Assembly: GCF_905404315.1 (NCBI RefSeq) | Contig: NC_066304.1 | Span: 5,580,001 to 5,644,000 of the forward strand | DNA length: 64,000 nt | Direction of reading: 5' to 3' | Source of the DNA: Leptidea sinapis | Lineage: Eukaryota; Arthropoda; Insecta; Lepidoptera; Pieridae | Shown: piece by piece, positions 45,571 to 57,300 of the stretch | How the letters are laid out: each line of letters starts with the position of its first letter | How positions within the stretch are numbered: position 1 is the stretch's first letter | Program-made: the position numbers and the translations under genes | Notes under the pieces: model-generated | Seen by the model: the letters and a program-made list of their open reading frames with translations, nothing else | Told to the model about the DNA's origin: nothing | Databases searched by the model: none

Positions 45571-45899
45571 GTAACTTAATATCATCCAATACCGATTATA
45601 TACTTATACTAAGTTTTAATGAAAGAATTATTTATTTTAGTAGTAATTTACATTTTGTGTAGAGCAATAATTAAAATTCACTTGAATATTATGTTTTTTT
45701 GCAGCCTTTAAAATCAAACGCTCATTTTTTGTAAACAAAACAATAAAAATATCTAAGAAAAATGGCGGGGATTCGAATTACCTACTTTTTTTTACGGCGC
45801 GCGACGTTCTGGTGGTGTGGAACGCGCGTAAACGAAAATGTTCTTTTTTTGAAATTCATACAGATACATTCATACGCATCGAGCAATAAGAATGTGGCT
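45571..45899. other. spacer between inverted MITE copies
   Basis: Contains CGGCGCGCGACG near 45796. No gene. Confidence 0.3.
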
Positions 45900-46105
45900 G
45901 TCTGTTAAAACTCTTTGAGCACGAAGGGATTGAAAAAAAAATTAGGGAGTGTTGTTATGAAATTCAGTACAACATTACAACACTCGTTTGGATGATGTAA
46001 TGGTTATTAGAACATGGGGTGTTTTAATGTTGGCAATAAGCTAACTGTTTCAGAATCTTTAATAGAGGATTTATAAAGCATGGGTGTAGATAAACGTCTT
46101 TACGC
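45900..46105 (-). mobile_element. MITE of the CAACTGTTG family, right of the inverted pair
   Basis: GGGTGTTTTAATGTTGGCAA, AGCTAACTGTTTCAGAATCT and GGGTGTAGATAAAC mirror 45485-45560. Includes the AACACTC.TTTGGATGATGTAATGG block also at 59580-59640. Confidence 0.65.
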
Positions 46106-46569
46106 AACTCCAAGCTATCGAGCCGGCTCTTAATAGATAAGTAGATAATCCGAGAAGGACCTTCACAAATCTGTGTGACAGATGAAAAGCATTTTATATC
46201 AAATGAAATATGTTCATGAAAATATATAATCCCGAGTGGGTTGTCTGAATATTTCTGTGATGACCAATCGGAAGTCTTTATTAGTTTTGTAATATACAAT
46301 ATCATCATCTATCCCCGCTATGATCGAACATTGTGGTATTCCCGATGCGGGGTTAGTTTTTTAGTTTTTTGCAGACCAAATAAGTAACAGCTTTAAAACT
46401 CTTCTTTCTCAGAGTGTTTAGACGTCTGTGATGGTAGAGTGTGTCTCGCATATAGAACATGGAGACGTTAGGTTGATTATTTTTTCCCTGTAATAAGTAT
46501 TTATTGGGTTGGCAATTAGCATACCTGGAGATTAATAGGTAGGTAAATATCAATAATTTGCACTCATAT
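46106..46569. other. no recognised feature
   Basis: Two minus-strand frames (94 and 66 codons) without motifs. Confidence 0.3.
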
Positions 46570-46935
46570 GTTTAATATATAAAAATGAATTGCTGTTCGT
46601 TAGTCTCGCTAAAACTCGAGAACGGCTGGACCGATTTGCCTAATTTTGGTCTTGAATTATTTGTGAAAGTTCAGAGAAGGTTTAAAAGGTGAATAAATAT
46701 GAAAATGTTCGGAATTAAAAAGAAAACAACAATTTTGTTTTTCCTTTAATGTGTCCCCCGTCGTTCAGAAATCAAATTTAAAGAATACTTTAAAATGAAT
46801 AGCTAATTAGAATCTTTGTATCTTTCTAACTTTCTCAGGATGTAAAAAACACACTTAATTTTAGCTACCAATAGTTGGTATAATAACTACAAATGTTGAC
46901 TATGATAGCAATGCAACGTTTGATGGGTCAGCTAG
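46570..46935 (+). mobile_element. Helitron-like short element
   Basis: TTAATATATAAAAATGAATT, CTCGAGAACGGCTGGACCGA, and an end CAACGTTTGATGGGTCAGCTAG. The 5' TC is not preserved. Confidence 0.45.
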
Positions 46936-48340
46936 CGTTAAATAAAAACCTTGGTATAAAAATAAAGATAACTTCACTCCAAAAAATGATATTGAGAACT
47001 GCGAAAACTTGAGTTAAGGTTCAATTTTTTTAAAACTGACAGCAATATTTCAGACAACCTCCTCGTGATATATATTTATATTTTTAAATTTAGAATAAAA
47101 AAGTTGGCTGAACACCAAAGACTATCACAGAGTTCTGGCTCTCCGAGCAATTGTAAGCTTAATTTATTAATGTCCTAAATTACCTGGAAAATGCTATCTT
47201 GCCATGTACACCTAACATAGATATTATACATACTACAAAAACCAATCAAACACTATCTCAGTTATATGACAAATATCAACAAAACAAAATGCAAATATTT
47301 ATTTTTAATTTAACAAGCGACTGGTTCGAAAAATGTAAACTGAACTATATCAGTATTTTAAACGCTTTATCTACGCAGAGTACGCGTCGGAATGAAGAGT
47401 CTAGAAGAGGCACTCGAGTGGAATGCAATTTATGCGAACCCTCCCTCCCTATGTATATATCAGCCATTTGAATATAATCTACCATTATTGAGAATTGTGA
47501 ACTATTAAGTTACTCTATTATCGATTGGATCCGACTGAAGTTTCATTAATATAGAAGAATTGGGAATTTATTTCTTATTTATTTTATATTTATCTCTCCT
47601 TCTTTTTGTTTTGCCTTCTTCTCTCTGTTTATTCGTTTTTTCTATATATTTATACAGTTGTGTTATCGTTGCTAAGAAGTATATGATTCTGTATTTTTTT
47701 AATGTATGTTCCTTCATTTATCCCCGCTGTTTCGGAACCGACTATGTAAGTGCGAAAGGATAATATATATATATCCTTTTGTAATAAAATCTGATCTGAT
47801 GATGAAATCTATTTGTAATTGAGGCCACTCTTCAAATTTAAAATTTATATAGCGAGAAAGTATTATTTGGTGAAGACCACAAAATACCAACAATTAAATG
47901 ATAGTCAAAATAATTATAGTAAGATCATAATAACAGATAATGAAATATTATTTCTTAAAATCGTTTTTTTTTTTATTTACTATCAGTCTATTCCATAAAA
48001 AAGATTATTTGTGTAGTGATTCTGCTTTAACCACACTTAAGGATACCCAAAATTATAATATCGGCCTTAGATTGAATCTCAAATGAATCAGAAATAGCGT
48101 TTTTATACCTCGATCTATCTTGTTTCTAATAATTTCCCATTTAATTCTCAACGTGATCAGATTTTGTGAGTTTATGTTATGTAATAATCATAAAAAAGGA
48201 CTAGGACAAACTCTTTTCATTGCAGGTGTAGATTTAAGTGTAAGTTGCTTTTTGTGCTTCTATTTAGAAATACCGAGAAGTATTCTTGGAGATATTAGAT
48301 GGTACATTAGTTGCGGCTTCACCGCATATCGAAACCAATA
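46936..48340. other. unassigned; 47540-47800 resembles a retroelement 3' region
   Basis: A 90-codon frame at 47199-47471 has no motif. 47690-47800 ends with CCGCTGTTTCGGAACCGACT, an AT dinucleotide run and GTAATAAAATCTGATCTGATG, which looks like a LINE tail with a polyadenylation-like AATAAA. No protein confirms it. Confidence 0.3.
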
Positions 48341-48348
48341 TCTAAAAT

Positions 48349-48723
48349 CACGGACGAATAAAAAAAGAAGGACTCCGCGCCGTGATATTAGCAAGTGAAG
48401 CACCTTTATGCTAGTGTGTGTGCAATTACTGGGGATACTAGTTACACAATTTTTTTTTCCCTTAAAATATAATCATATATGGCCACAAATACTTATATAG
48501 AATCATTTTTACACTATTTCACAACGCACGACGGCATTGTTAAAATATTTTATTGAGACGCAAACTGATCTGTCACAGACGATGACAATTCTCGTAATGG
48601 CCGCCTATTGGCCTGTAGTAGTGTGTGTGCGTGGGGCTATGTATTTACACGTTAATCGGCTTGTTTTGGTGCTACACTGTTATGTAAGGTGACACAGAGT
48701 CCTTATTTTTTTACTAGTCCGTG
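48349..48723 (-). mobile_element. P-element-like MITE with 31-bp TIRs and 8-bp TSD
   Basis: 375 bp. Perfect 8-bp direct repeats TCTAAAAT at 48341-48348 and 48724-48731. The ~31-bp ends start CACGGACGAATAAAAAAAGA on the left and CACGGACTAGTAAAAAAATA (complement) on the right. On minus, an ATG at 48537 begins MPSCVVK, then a stop, then CKNDS: a CX4C start like a THAP zinc finger, the DNA-binding domain of P transposases. TIR length, CA start and 8-bp duplication also fit P elements. hAT elements share the 8-bp duplication but usually start CAG. A second copy starts at 63731. Confidence 0.65.
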
Positions 48724-48731
48724 TCTAAAAT

Positions 48732-50149
48732 ATGTCCAATCAACACACGTCAAGAACAATTTTGCAAAATGTCATACTAACGGACAATCAAAGACATGTT
48801 GCGCTGATGAAATAGCGGGCACAGCTATCTGTTCAAGTACATAAAAGCCCACACCATAACCAAGTTATTTCAATTTCATTATAACAGCAAATAATTGGTT
48901 ATCGAACCTATATAATTGATCTGGGAGCGACAAAATCAATCGCCTTTCGTATCGTCTACACCTATTTTCCTGTAACTAAAGCAATTAAGTTCGCCACGTC
49001 CCGGTCGGGAGAGTCACTTGAAGTATAGTTGATTTAATTTGAGAGTCCTTCCCGCTTTGGCTGTCGGTCGCGGGTCGGTACTAGCCACTCGCTGGCGCGG
49101 CGCTTTGGCCTCGATAACTTTTAGCTTTTGTGGTCACACATAGTGTTGGAGCCTTTTTTGTGTTCGCGCAATGTAGGAAACATTGGTTGATACAATTCTT
49201 TTAATACAATTTCATTTGCCATTGTGATTAATGCACTATTGGCTTAACAAGTTATATTTCGTATGATAAAGGTAGGAATGGCGATGTGGTGTCCGCAATT
49301 TCTCTCAATGAGAGGAAAGCGAGACGGTATATTGTGCGTGAAGTTTTCGATAGGCAGATTCTGACTTTCAGAAAGTGATAGGGAAAAAAATATTTTGAAT
49401 AAAAATATGTATTTGAATTTGAATCAAAGATATTCATGTACAAACTCGATACCTACGAGTACATGCATTGGGAATTTCTTCATACAAAACCTTTGATGAA
49501 AAAGGTGCTTCTTAGATTCCAATAGCTAGTTAGTTCTTTTTGGCTGGGTTTTTTACACACGTAGTTCCTAGATTAGGCCATTGTGCATATCGGCCAATCT
49601 TTTTACTTTACCGTCCCAGAACGCTAGCAACCTTTTCAGACCGCTGCAGGCGTCCGGAAGTGATCGTTTAATTTTACTAATTTTAATAACTTTATAATAC
49701 CACTGGAATTGCATTCTTTGTTTGCTTGCATCTCTCACTTTTTCTCCATTTTTATATGTAACCCATATATAAGTCTATCTTTGTTTGTGAGCAGCCATGT
49801 TTTAATCTGGGCATACATCTGCAGGCTCAGGTTCCCTATTCCCTAATACTAATAAATAGTCTGCAGCATCATTACCCAGTGAACTATTCCTACCTATAAA
49901 CATGTATAAAAGCTATTCATCGCCGTTATAGTGATAGCACTTATACTTTTCACACTATTATTACTAGGTGTTAAAATTATCACCCTAATTTTACAAAGCT
50001 TACTGAGCAGCATTGTTATAGCTACCGACCAACAGAGGGCGCTTTTACAATATTAAAAAATGTTCTAGAACAATTCAGACACCTTAATTTTTTTTAAATT
50101 ATTGAGTACAAAGTATTTTTTCGAAAACAAACTTATCTATACCATGTCC
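48732..50149. other. unassigned; GC-richer patch 48990-49130
   Basis: 48990-49130 is rich in CG words (GTCCCGGTCGGG, GGTCGCGGGTCGG, GGCGCGGCGC) and may be a promoter or exon of an unseen gene. 49385-49425 (TTTTGAATAAAAATATGTAT...) is a LINE-B-like tail in plus orientation. Confidence 0.3.
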
Positions 50150-50179
50150 AACCGTTTTAGCGTAGACCGTCTCGTCTCT

Positions 50180-50350
50180 AATACCACAGTGTCTGAAGAC
50201 GAAGGTTTTTAACCAGTGTGTGTTGCCGGTGATGACTATAACTATTATGAGGAAGCTCATGGTCGCTCAGAGAGCAATTAAGACGACTATGCTTGGAGTT
50301 TCCCTGTCAGATCGAATCAGAAATGAGGAGATCCATAGGAGAATCAAGAA
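50180..50350 (+). mobile_element. RTE-type LINE fragment
   Basis: Plus frame reads FNQCVLPVMTITIMRKLMVA, QRAIKTTMLGVSLSDRIRNE, EIHRRIKK: the same region as 7340-7200, in a different copy. Both ends truncated. Confidence 0.75.
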
Positions 50351-50420
50351 ATGCAATAACAGTTACCGTTACTATTTACATGAAAAATAATCTCCAGCAC
50401 TTTTAACTCTCATACAGCAA

Positions 50421-50616
50421 AATTCTGCCGTGAAGCAGTAATGTTTGAGCATTACTGTGTTTCGGTCTAAAGGGCGCCGCAGCTAGTGAAATTACTAGGC
50501 AAATGAGACTTAACATCTTATGCCTCAAGGTGACGAGCGCAATGCTTACATTGTTATTGGCAGGGCGTATCAATCACCATCAGCTGAACGTTCTGCTCGT
50601 CTCGTCCCTTATCATA
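50421..50616 (+). mobile_element. Rep-R retroposon, copy 8
   Basis: 5'-truncated at TTCTGCCGTGAAGCAG. The large hairpin is deleted between GAGCGCAAT and ATTGGCAGGG. Ends CGTCCCTTATCATAAT. Confidence 0.65.
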
Positions 50617-51139
50617 ATCGTCTGTCATAATGAAACCCTTCGGATTATTCGGCGAAATGAGAAACGTTCCTAAGTTCTAGCTCAAACAGTCTTGAAAGAA
50701 CTCTCCGAAGTGTGAACACTATGCTATCGAGTTTGGCCTGTTAATTTTGTCTCTTTGAGTCGTAAACAAAAATTATAGACATTGGTATAATTAAGCGGAC
50801 GAATAGCGGAGCTTTATCGTGTTAATAAAAGTCGCCGAGTAAGTATAGCTGAAAGTGGACGTTTTTATTACTAACGGCTTGTGTAAAATTTAAAAATAAA
50901 CTTTATTTAGATATAAACACTTTCGAATAGAGTGTGAATTTATTTTTTTGTCTTAAGCTAAGATAAAACCCGTCAATAATTAGTCTTCGAAGCTCTTGAC
51001 AAATTTCACGGCGTGTTTATTTTGATAATTAAAGTAGTATTATTTACAATTGAGAGGTCACAGGGAGAACGTCTTGCCAGTCTCGGCAACATTTTCTCAT
51101 AACAATTAGAATCTGCATTAAATAAACTTTTATTGAACA
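50617..51139. other. no recognised feature
   Basis: No convincing open frame. Confidence 0.3.
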
Positions 51140-51457
51140 TCTTATATATAAAATTCTCGTGTCACAATGTTCGTTCCCGTACTCCTCCGAAACGGCTTGA
51201 CCGATTCTCATGAAATTTGTGACCATATTGAGTAGGTCTGAGAATCGGCCAACATCTATTTTTCATACCCCTAAATGTTAAGGGTGGTCCACACGAATTT
51301 TTTTTTTAATTTTTTTGACATTTTTTTTTAATTTTTTTGATTATGAGTCAGCATTAAAAAATACATACAACTTCAAATTTTCACCCATCTACGATCAACA
51401 GTTACTTTTGTATCGCGATTTTAATATCGGCAATACAACGTTTGCTGGGTCAGCTAG
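51140..51457 (+). mobile_element. Helitron-like non-autonomous element, best-defined copy
   Basis: Starts TCTTATATATAAAATTCTCG after an A and ends AACGTTTGCTGGGTCAG-CTAG before T, 318 bp. TC/CTRR ends and A-T insertion fit Helitrons. The interior contains CGAAACGGCTTGACCGATTC and AATGTTAAGGGTGGTCCACA, also at 22055-22326. No target duplication, as expected. Confidence 0.55.
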
Positions 51458-52055
51458 TATTGTTATAAGATTTTTGTTAGTAAATATAACGTCATACACG
51501 TTTTTTAATTAATATAACGTCATTTGGCAGACAATTATATACTTTTTACAACAGCAATAATATGGGCTGTAAAAAGGTATCTCGTTGGTTATTTTTTTTA
51601 CACAAGTACATGATTTATCGAAATATAAACATTTTTCTTCTTTCTATTCTTGAATTTTTTAAGCTTTAGAGTTACACTTCTTTATGCGCGTTATTGGTTA
51701 ATATAGGCAGTTTTACAGACGCCCGATAGAAGTGAAAACTTAGAGCTTTTAGTATTAAAATTTGAAATTTTAATAAATACACACATCAAAAAAGTCTAAC
51801 CAACATGCATGATACTACAAATTTACCATTTATATTAATTAATTTCTAAGTCTTTATTCGATTATGTTTTGTTTTTTTTTTTTTTTTCATAAAATTAAAT
51901 GAAAGGGAATTTGTGTGAATTTAAGTGCGTTTTTATTGCTACGTTTAGTCTTGATTTTATAATTTTACCAACCATTTAAATAAAGTTAGCGACAAAATTG
52001 AATTGTTAGATATTCTTTACGTCATGGAGCGACGTCATTTGACGGCAAAAGGACA
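51458..52055. repeat. mostly unassigned, short repeat at 51715-51785
   Basis: GCCCGATAGAAGTGAAAACT with TTGAAATTTTAATAAA recurs at 54185-54245 and in part at 54008-54030. Long T-run near 51870-51890. Confidence 0.35.
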
Positions 52056-52300
52056 TGGACCCAGGAACAATGGGATAAAATTATATTTTCCGATGAGTCG
52101 CGATTCGGGTTTAGGCCTGATACAAGAAGGGTGCGAGTGTACCGTCGGCCCGGAAATAGTGAACTGAACTGATTCAGGAAGTTCATCCGGTTATGAAGAA
52201 CAGGCGAACTGAGCTCGTTTTTGTAAATGGAAACATGAACGTTGAAAATTACGTTGAGGATATTCTCAGACCTTATGTCCATCCATTTGCACAAACCTTT
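52056..52300 (+). pseudogene. Tc1-like transposase fragment
   Basis: Plus frame reads WTQEQWDKIIFSDESRFGFR, PDTRRVRVYRRPGNSELN, then a stop. After a break comes ELVFVNGNMNVENYVEDILR, PYVHPFA. FSDESRFG holds the second catalytic Asp of Tc1 transposases. Stops, a deletion of the central block and loss of both ends show it is dead. It ends directly at a LINE-A 5' end. Confidence 0.8.
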
Positions 52301-52324
52301 GGCTTAGATCTTACGTAAAAAAAA

Positions 52325-52745
52325 TTACATACAAGCCTCTATTGGGGAATGTATTAGTATAGTTCTAATGTACAAAAATATAACCAGAAAAATTTCTCTT
52401 CAATTAATTTAAATTAAGTTATTCGACAAGGGAGGACTACTCTTGCAATATTATCTTGCAATATTATCTTCAAAATAGGCAACATTCACCAAATGTAATA
52501 TCTGAAATCAAGGCTCTATCGTAAATCCTACTACTCCACAACTGAATATCTAAGTGATCGGACAGCCTGGGACTAGATTATGATTAATTTATAGCAAAAG
52601 CAATCACAGTTCATTATTCTATAATTTATTGAAAAGAGCGAAAAAAAATTGAATGCTGGGAGAGTTTTTCTCTCTCAGAGCGCTATTTGTTTGTGAAGCG
52701 GTATAGTATAGTAGAAATGACATCAAAAAGCAGTTCCGCAGTTCC
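52325..52745 (+). mobile_element. internally deleted LINE-A (5' end joined to 3' end)
   Basis: 52325-52500 matches the 5' end and first codons of the long LINE (CAAGCCTCTATTGGGGAATG; GACAAGGGAGGAC.ACTCTTGC; ATAGGCAACATTCACCAAAT). At about 52508 it jumps to the 3' region (GGCTCTATCGTAAATCCTAC, GATCGGACAGCCTGGGACTA, TCTCTCAGAGCGC). About 2.7 kb of coding sequence is missing. A short tandem duplication of TTGCAATATTATC lies near the start. Confidence 0.8.
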
Positions 52746-53563
52746 GCCGCGACCACGATTCATGCAGTTGGATCGATATATCGGCATCAAATCAATAAAA
52801 TATATATCGCGAGTACCCGTCATCACAATTACAATTCTAATGGAATCAATTTTGAATTATGCCGACGTACCTGGTATTCCTGGACGCGATGATCTGCAGT
52901 TGGGGGACCCCGCTAGTCCTTTAGGAACTCCTGGTGCTAAGGTGCGTGCTACTTCCTCTCGAGGTGCGTCGAAAAAGGGTTTTGGGATGCGTTACAACGA
53001 GAATCTATCGATTAGATCCTTGATCACTGATGAAGTCTTCTGAAGAACTTGCGTAATTATATTAAGATTATATATATGCGTAGGTGACGATTTGCGTGAC
53101 AACTATATTGCTACAATTTGTTATGTTATTAGGCGGCGAAATAGACACTGTCATTATGTTAATGTTTGCGTCTGTTGTCTATGGTATTTCTCTGTCTACA
53201 GGAATCGTCGGCAATAAAAATAATAACTGCGGCGCATCCATGTCTAAAAAACACTGTGTTCAGTGAATATGCAATAATGTAGTGAAAACGCATGAGTCCT
53301 TGGGCGGAGTACGCTTGACCCAGTGCTATGCGAGATATATTAAATCAGCGAACGAACACGCCGTATAATATGAGAAATAGTTGAGAGACGTTTAACGAGA
53401 TGTGTTTCTATATGAGAAATGGAACAGCAATTACCTTTCATATATACAGTTTGTTCACGGTTTTTTGAAGCGAGTTCGCGTGTGCTATTTATTATTGGAA
53501 CTAGCTTGTTGATAGTTAGTAAAGTTATTTTTTTCTATGATTAACGCGAATGTCACATGTTTA
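52746..53563. other. unassigned, with an unusual 118-codon open frame
   Basis: 52687-53043 (plus) starts in LINE-A-derived sequence and continues into MQLDRYIGIKSIKYISRV, then a Gly/Pro-rich DVPGIPGRDDLQLGDPASPL segment and a Ser/Arg-rich tail. The middle block is shared with 42385-42450, so part is repeat-derived. No family recognised; I do not call a gene. Confidence 0.3.
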
Positions 53564-53765
53564 TTTTTTATCTACACCCATGCTTTAAATATTGCATTGA
53601 AGATTTTAAAACAGTTAGCATATTGCCAACATTAAAACACCCAATGTCCTAATAACCATTACATCATCCAAACGAGTGTTGTAATTAAATTCATTCGTGT
53701 GATAAACCCACATTCGTGTTTGAATACCCCTTATTACACAACAGTTGCATAAATAACTAAAAAAA
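53564..53765 (-). mobile_element. MITE of the CAACTGTTG family
   Basis: Runs from TCTACACCCATGCTTTAAAT through CATTAAAACACCCAATG and ATCATCCAAACGAGTGTTGT to CAACAGTTGCATAAATAAC. Confidence 0.65.
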
Positions 53766-54374
53766 TTTTTTTTAAAGTTGCATTTTTACAATCCTCCTGA
53801 AAATTTCAATAAACCTGATTGTTGATATTTTTATTGTTTAATACAATCTTCGCCTGTATCTGTTTTCTCTTATAAATTTAAATAAAACTGTTTTGTTGAT
53901 ATATTTATACGTTGAATATAAGTTTTTATGTGGGTAGCGGAATCTTTGAACGTGATTTTTTGGTGAAAGGGCGTTGGATACTTGAATATTCCCACACATC
54001 TCAAGGACTGCCGATAGAAGATTATTTTTCTTTGGCCTTGTATGAGGATCACCGGGACACTAATACTATATAAAAAAAAAACATTTAATTTATATGTTTG
54101 TTCCATGTTTCGTTAATCCAAATAAAGCTCTATTAGTAGTATTGCAAACACGGAGCTAGAGAAAAAAAATGGCAGTTGTAGAGACTGCCGATAGAAGTGA
54201 AAACTTAAAACTTTTTGTGTTGAAATTTGAAATTTCACAATGTTAAACATTAAATTATTGATTTCAATATCTTTTGAAACTTATATTCAATAATATATTA
54301 ATCAAACACAAACACTATTTCAATAATGCGCAGTATATACACTTTGAACTTTTTACTAAATCCATTTAATTTCA
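53766..54374. repeat. degraded repeat mosaic
   Basis: 53905-54010 shares CGGAATCTTTGAAC.TGATTTT with 790-830; 54185-54245 shares GATAGAAGTGAAAACTTA with 51715. No gene. Confidence 0.35.
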
Positions 54375-57300
54375 TTTAACAATAAAGGCATAAAAGGCAT
54401 TTATTTTCTCAAAATTGATTCCTTTAGAATTCTTTTTGATGTCATTTCTTATACTACTAGGTACTACTACAGCTTCGGAAACAAATGGCGCTCTGAGAGA
54501 GAAGAAGCGGTGCAAGAAACTCTCCCAGAATTCTTTTTTTTTGCACTCTTTTCAATAAAAATATACAATATTGTACAGTCGCTATAAAATAATCACAATC
54601 TAGTCCCAGGCTGTCCGATCATTTAGATATTCAGCAGTGGAGTAATAGGATTTACGACAGAGCCATTTTTTTATAAAACATTTAAATTTATTTATAGATA
54701 ATGCCTGAACAGTGTCTGGGACTTTATTGTAGAAGTGTATACATTTACCCTTAAAGCTATTATGTATCTTATGAAGCCTACTAGAATTAGTTACAAGCAG
54801 TCCCTTATTTCTAGTGTTATAATAATGAAAATCACTATTAAGAGCAATAAGGTGACGATTTTTGTGAACATATATTAAATTTTCATAAATGTACTGACAA
54901 TAAACAGTCATAATATTTATTTCTTCAAATATTTCTTTGAGAGACTGTCTATAACCAAGCTGATATATAGCACGAACAGCTCTCTTTTGCAGTGCAAACA
55001 CTATATCAATGTCAGCAGCATGACCCCATAGTAATATACAGTACGTCATGATGCTGTGAAAATAACTAAAGTAAACTAATCTAGCGGTCGCAACATTCGT
55101 GTACTCTCTAATCTTTCTAACTGCATATGCCGCAGTCTATCTGCTAGATGGGTAATATGTGGACCCCACTGAAGCTTTTTATCTAACGTGATACCCAAGA
55201 AGACCGTAGTGTCCACAAGTTCCAATCTCTGGTCATTTATAAGTACGTTGGTTTGTACCTCCGCTGTGTTTGGTGCAATGAACCGTAAACACTTTGTTTT
55301 TTTACTGTTTAAGTGCAGATTATTCGTCTCAAACCAACGCACTATCTTTGAGAGTGCATTGCTTACCTCGTCATCAATATCCGCACGTCGCTTCACTTTA
55401 AAAATAAGTGAAGTATCATCAGCAAACAATACAATCTCATGGCTATCATCTACCACAAACGGTAGATCGTTAATATATATAAGAAACTAGAAAGGACCGA
55501 GAATAGAACCCTGTGGAACACCTATTCCCACAGGTTTACCCGAAGACCGTTTGCCATTTACATCGACTATCTGAACTCTTTCGCTTAAATATGATTTTAA
55601 CAGATTTAGGGCTCTATTTTTCACTCCATAATGCTTTAGTTTTAGGAGTAAAGTTTCATGGTGGACGCAGTCAAATGCTTTTGACAAATCAAAAAAAATG
55701 CCCAATGCATCCTGTGACTCTTCCCAGGCGTCAAAGATGTGCTCAATGAGTCAAGTACCTGCATTAATTGTCGATAAGCCCCTAGTGAAACCAAACTGAT
55801 TTTTGTTCATTAATTTACAAAAATGCATTTGGAGCTGTTGAAGCAAAAGTTTTTCAAAAATTTTACTAAAAACAGGCAGCACTGAAATAGGTCTGAAATT
55901 AGCAGGGTCAAAAGAACTGCCCGATTTAAACAAAGGTATAACTTTGCTGTATTTCATGAGGTCAGGGAACACACCCTCATCTATGCATTCATTAAATATT
56001 ACTGCTAATTCAGGTGCTATAATGTCAAGTATGTATTTAACAATATTAGCCGAATGGCCCCATAGGTCTTTTGTATTTTTTAGGTTAATTAGTTTGAAGA
56101 TTTTTATTATATCGCTACCTGTAACATACTTAAATTTCAAGTCAGTAGAAGATACTGGTACGTGTAATTTAAGCATATCATATGCTGCTTTTGGCGAAGA
56201 GTTAAGGTATTTGGTCGTGACAATCGGGATTTCGGAGAAGTATTTATCAAATTCATTTGCAATTTCTATTTCCGAATTTATAACGCGATTATTAATATTT
56301 AAACAGATAGAGGTGTTACGGCAATTCGATCTACCAGTTTCATTGTTAATTACACTCCAAGTCGCTTTTACTTTATTATTACTGTTTTTAATTTTATCTG
56401 CAATGAAACGTGTTTTCGCTTCATGACAAACTATTTTAAAGAGCTTGGAGTATTTTTTTACATATATTTTAAATTCTTCACTATTATTGTAATGTTTCTC
56501 ATAATAAAGGTCATATAAGCGTTTACGACTTTTGTGGATACCCATTGTTGCCCAATCATTAAAACTATGTTTGTTGTTTACTGTCACCGTTACTGGAGTA
56601 AAAATCCTGTCAAATTCCTCACAGAAGGAATTGAAGACTAAGTTGTAGTGAAAATTAGCAGTTTCGCCACAGTGTAAAAATGGTATTGTATTTACCAAAT
56701 TATTTCTAAACCTCTCAAGACGGCTACCCGTAACTGGTATAATCGTCACCTTTTTTGGTCTGACATTGTCCAATCTTGTATTTACTTTTATAAGTTGCCC
56801 ACTATGGTCGGACTGAAGATTATTAATTATGAGTTTACTAGTAATAGTAACATCTGTAAAAATATTATCTAAACAGGTTGCTGTTGTAGAAGTGATTCTA
56901 GTAGGTTCCCAAAATACATTGAACAAATTAAAACTTTGAAATAAATTTTTAAGGCTAGTACAATTGGCCGAAGGTTCAAGCAAGTTTATATTAAAATCTC
57001 CACACACTATAATTGACTTGCTAGTTTTGCTAAATTTTGATAGTACCTCCTCCATTCTATGTTGGAATTGTTCATATGATGCAGTGGGGGGGCGGTATAC
57101 ACTTACAATAATAAATTGCTCTAGTTCTATACAAGCTATCTCAATTAGTTGTTCTATAGAGAGATTAACAATATCTCTTCTATTTTTACATTTTAATTTA
57201 TTATTAATAATAATTAGGGAACCTCCATGTATTGCCCTACTTCTACAAAACGAACTGACTACTTTATGTTCTCTAAAACTAAACTGGAGCTGATGACACT

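Noticed and set aside
55188..57293. Open frames on the plus strand (100, 78, 160 and 109 codons) across LINE-A
   Set aside because: They are antisense to the EEP-RT coding frame, which has clear domain motifs; shadows only.
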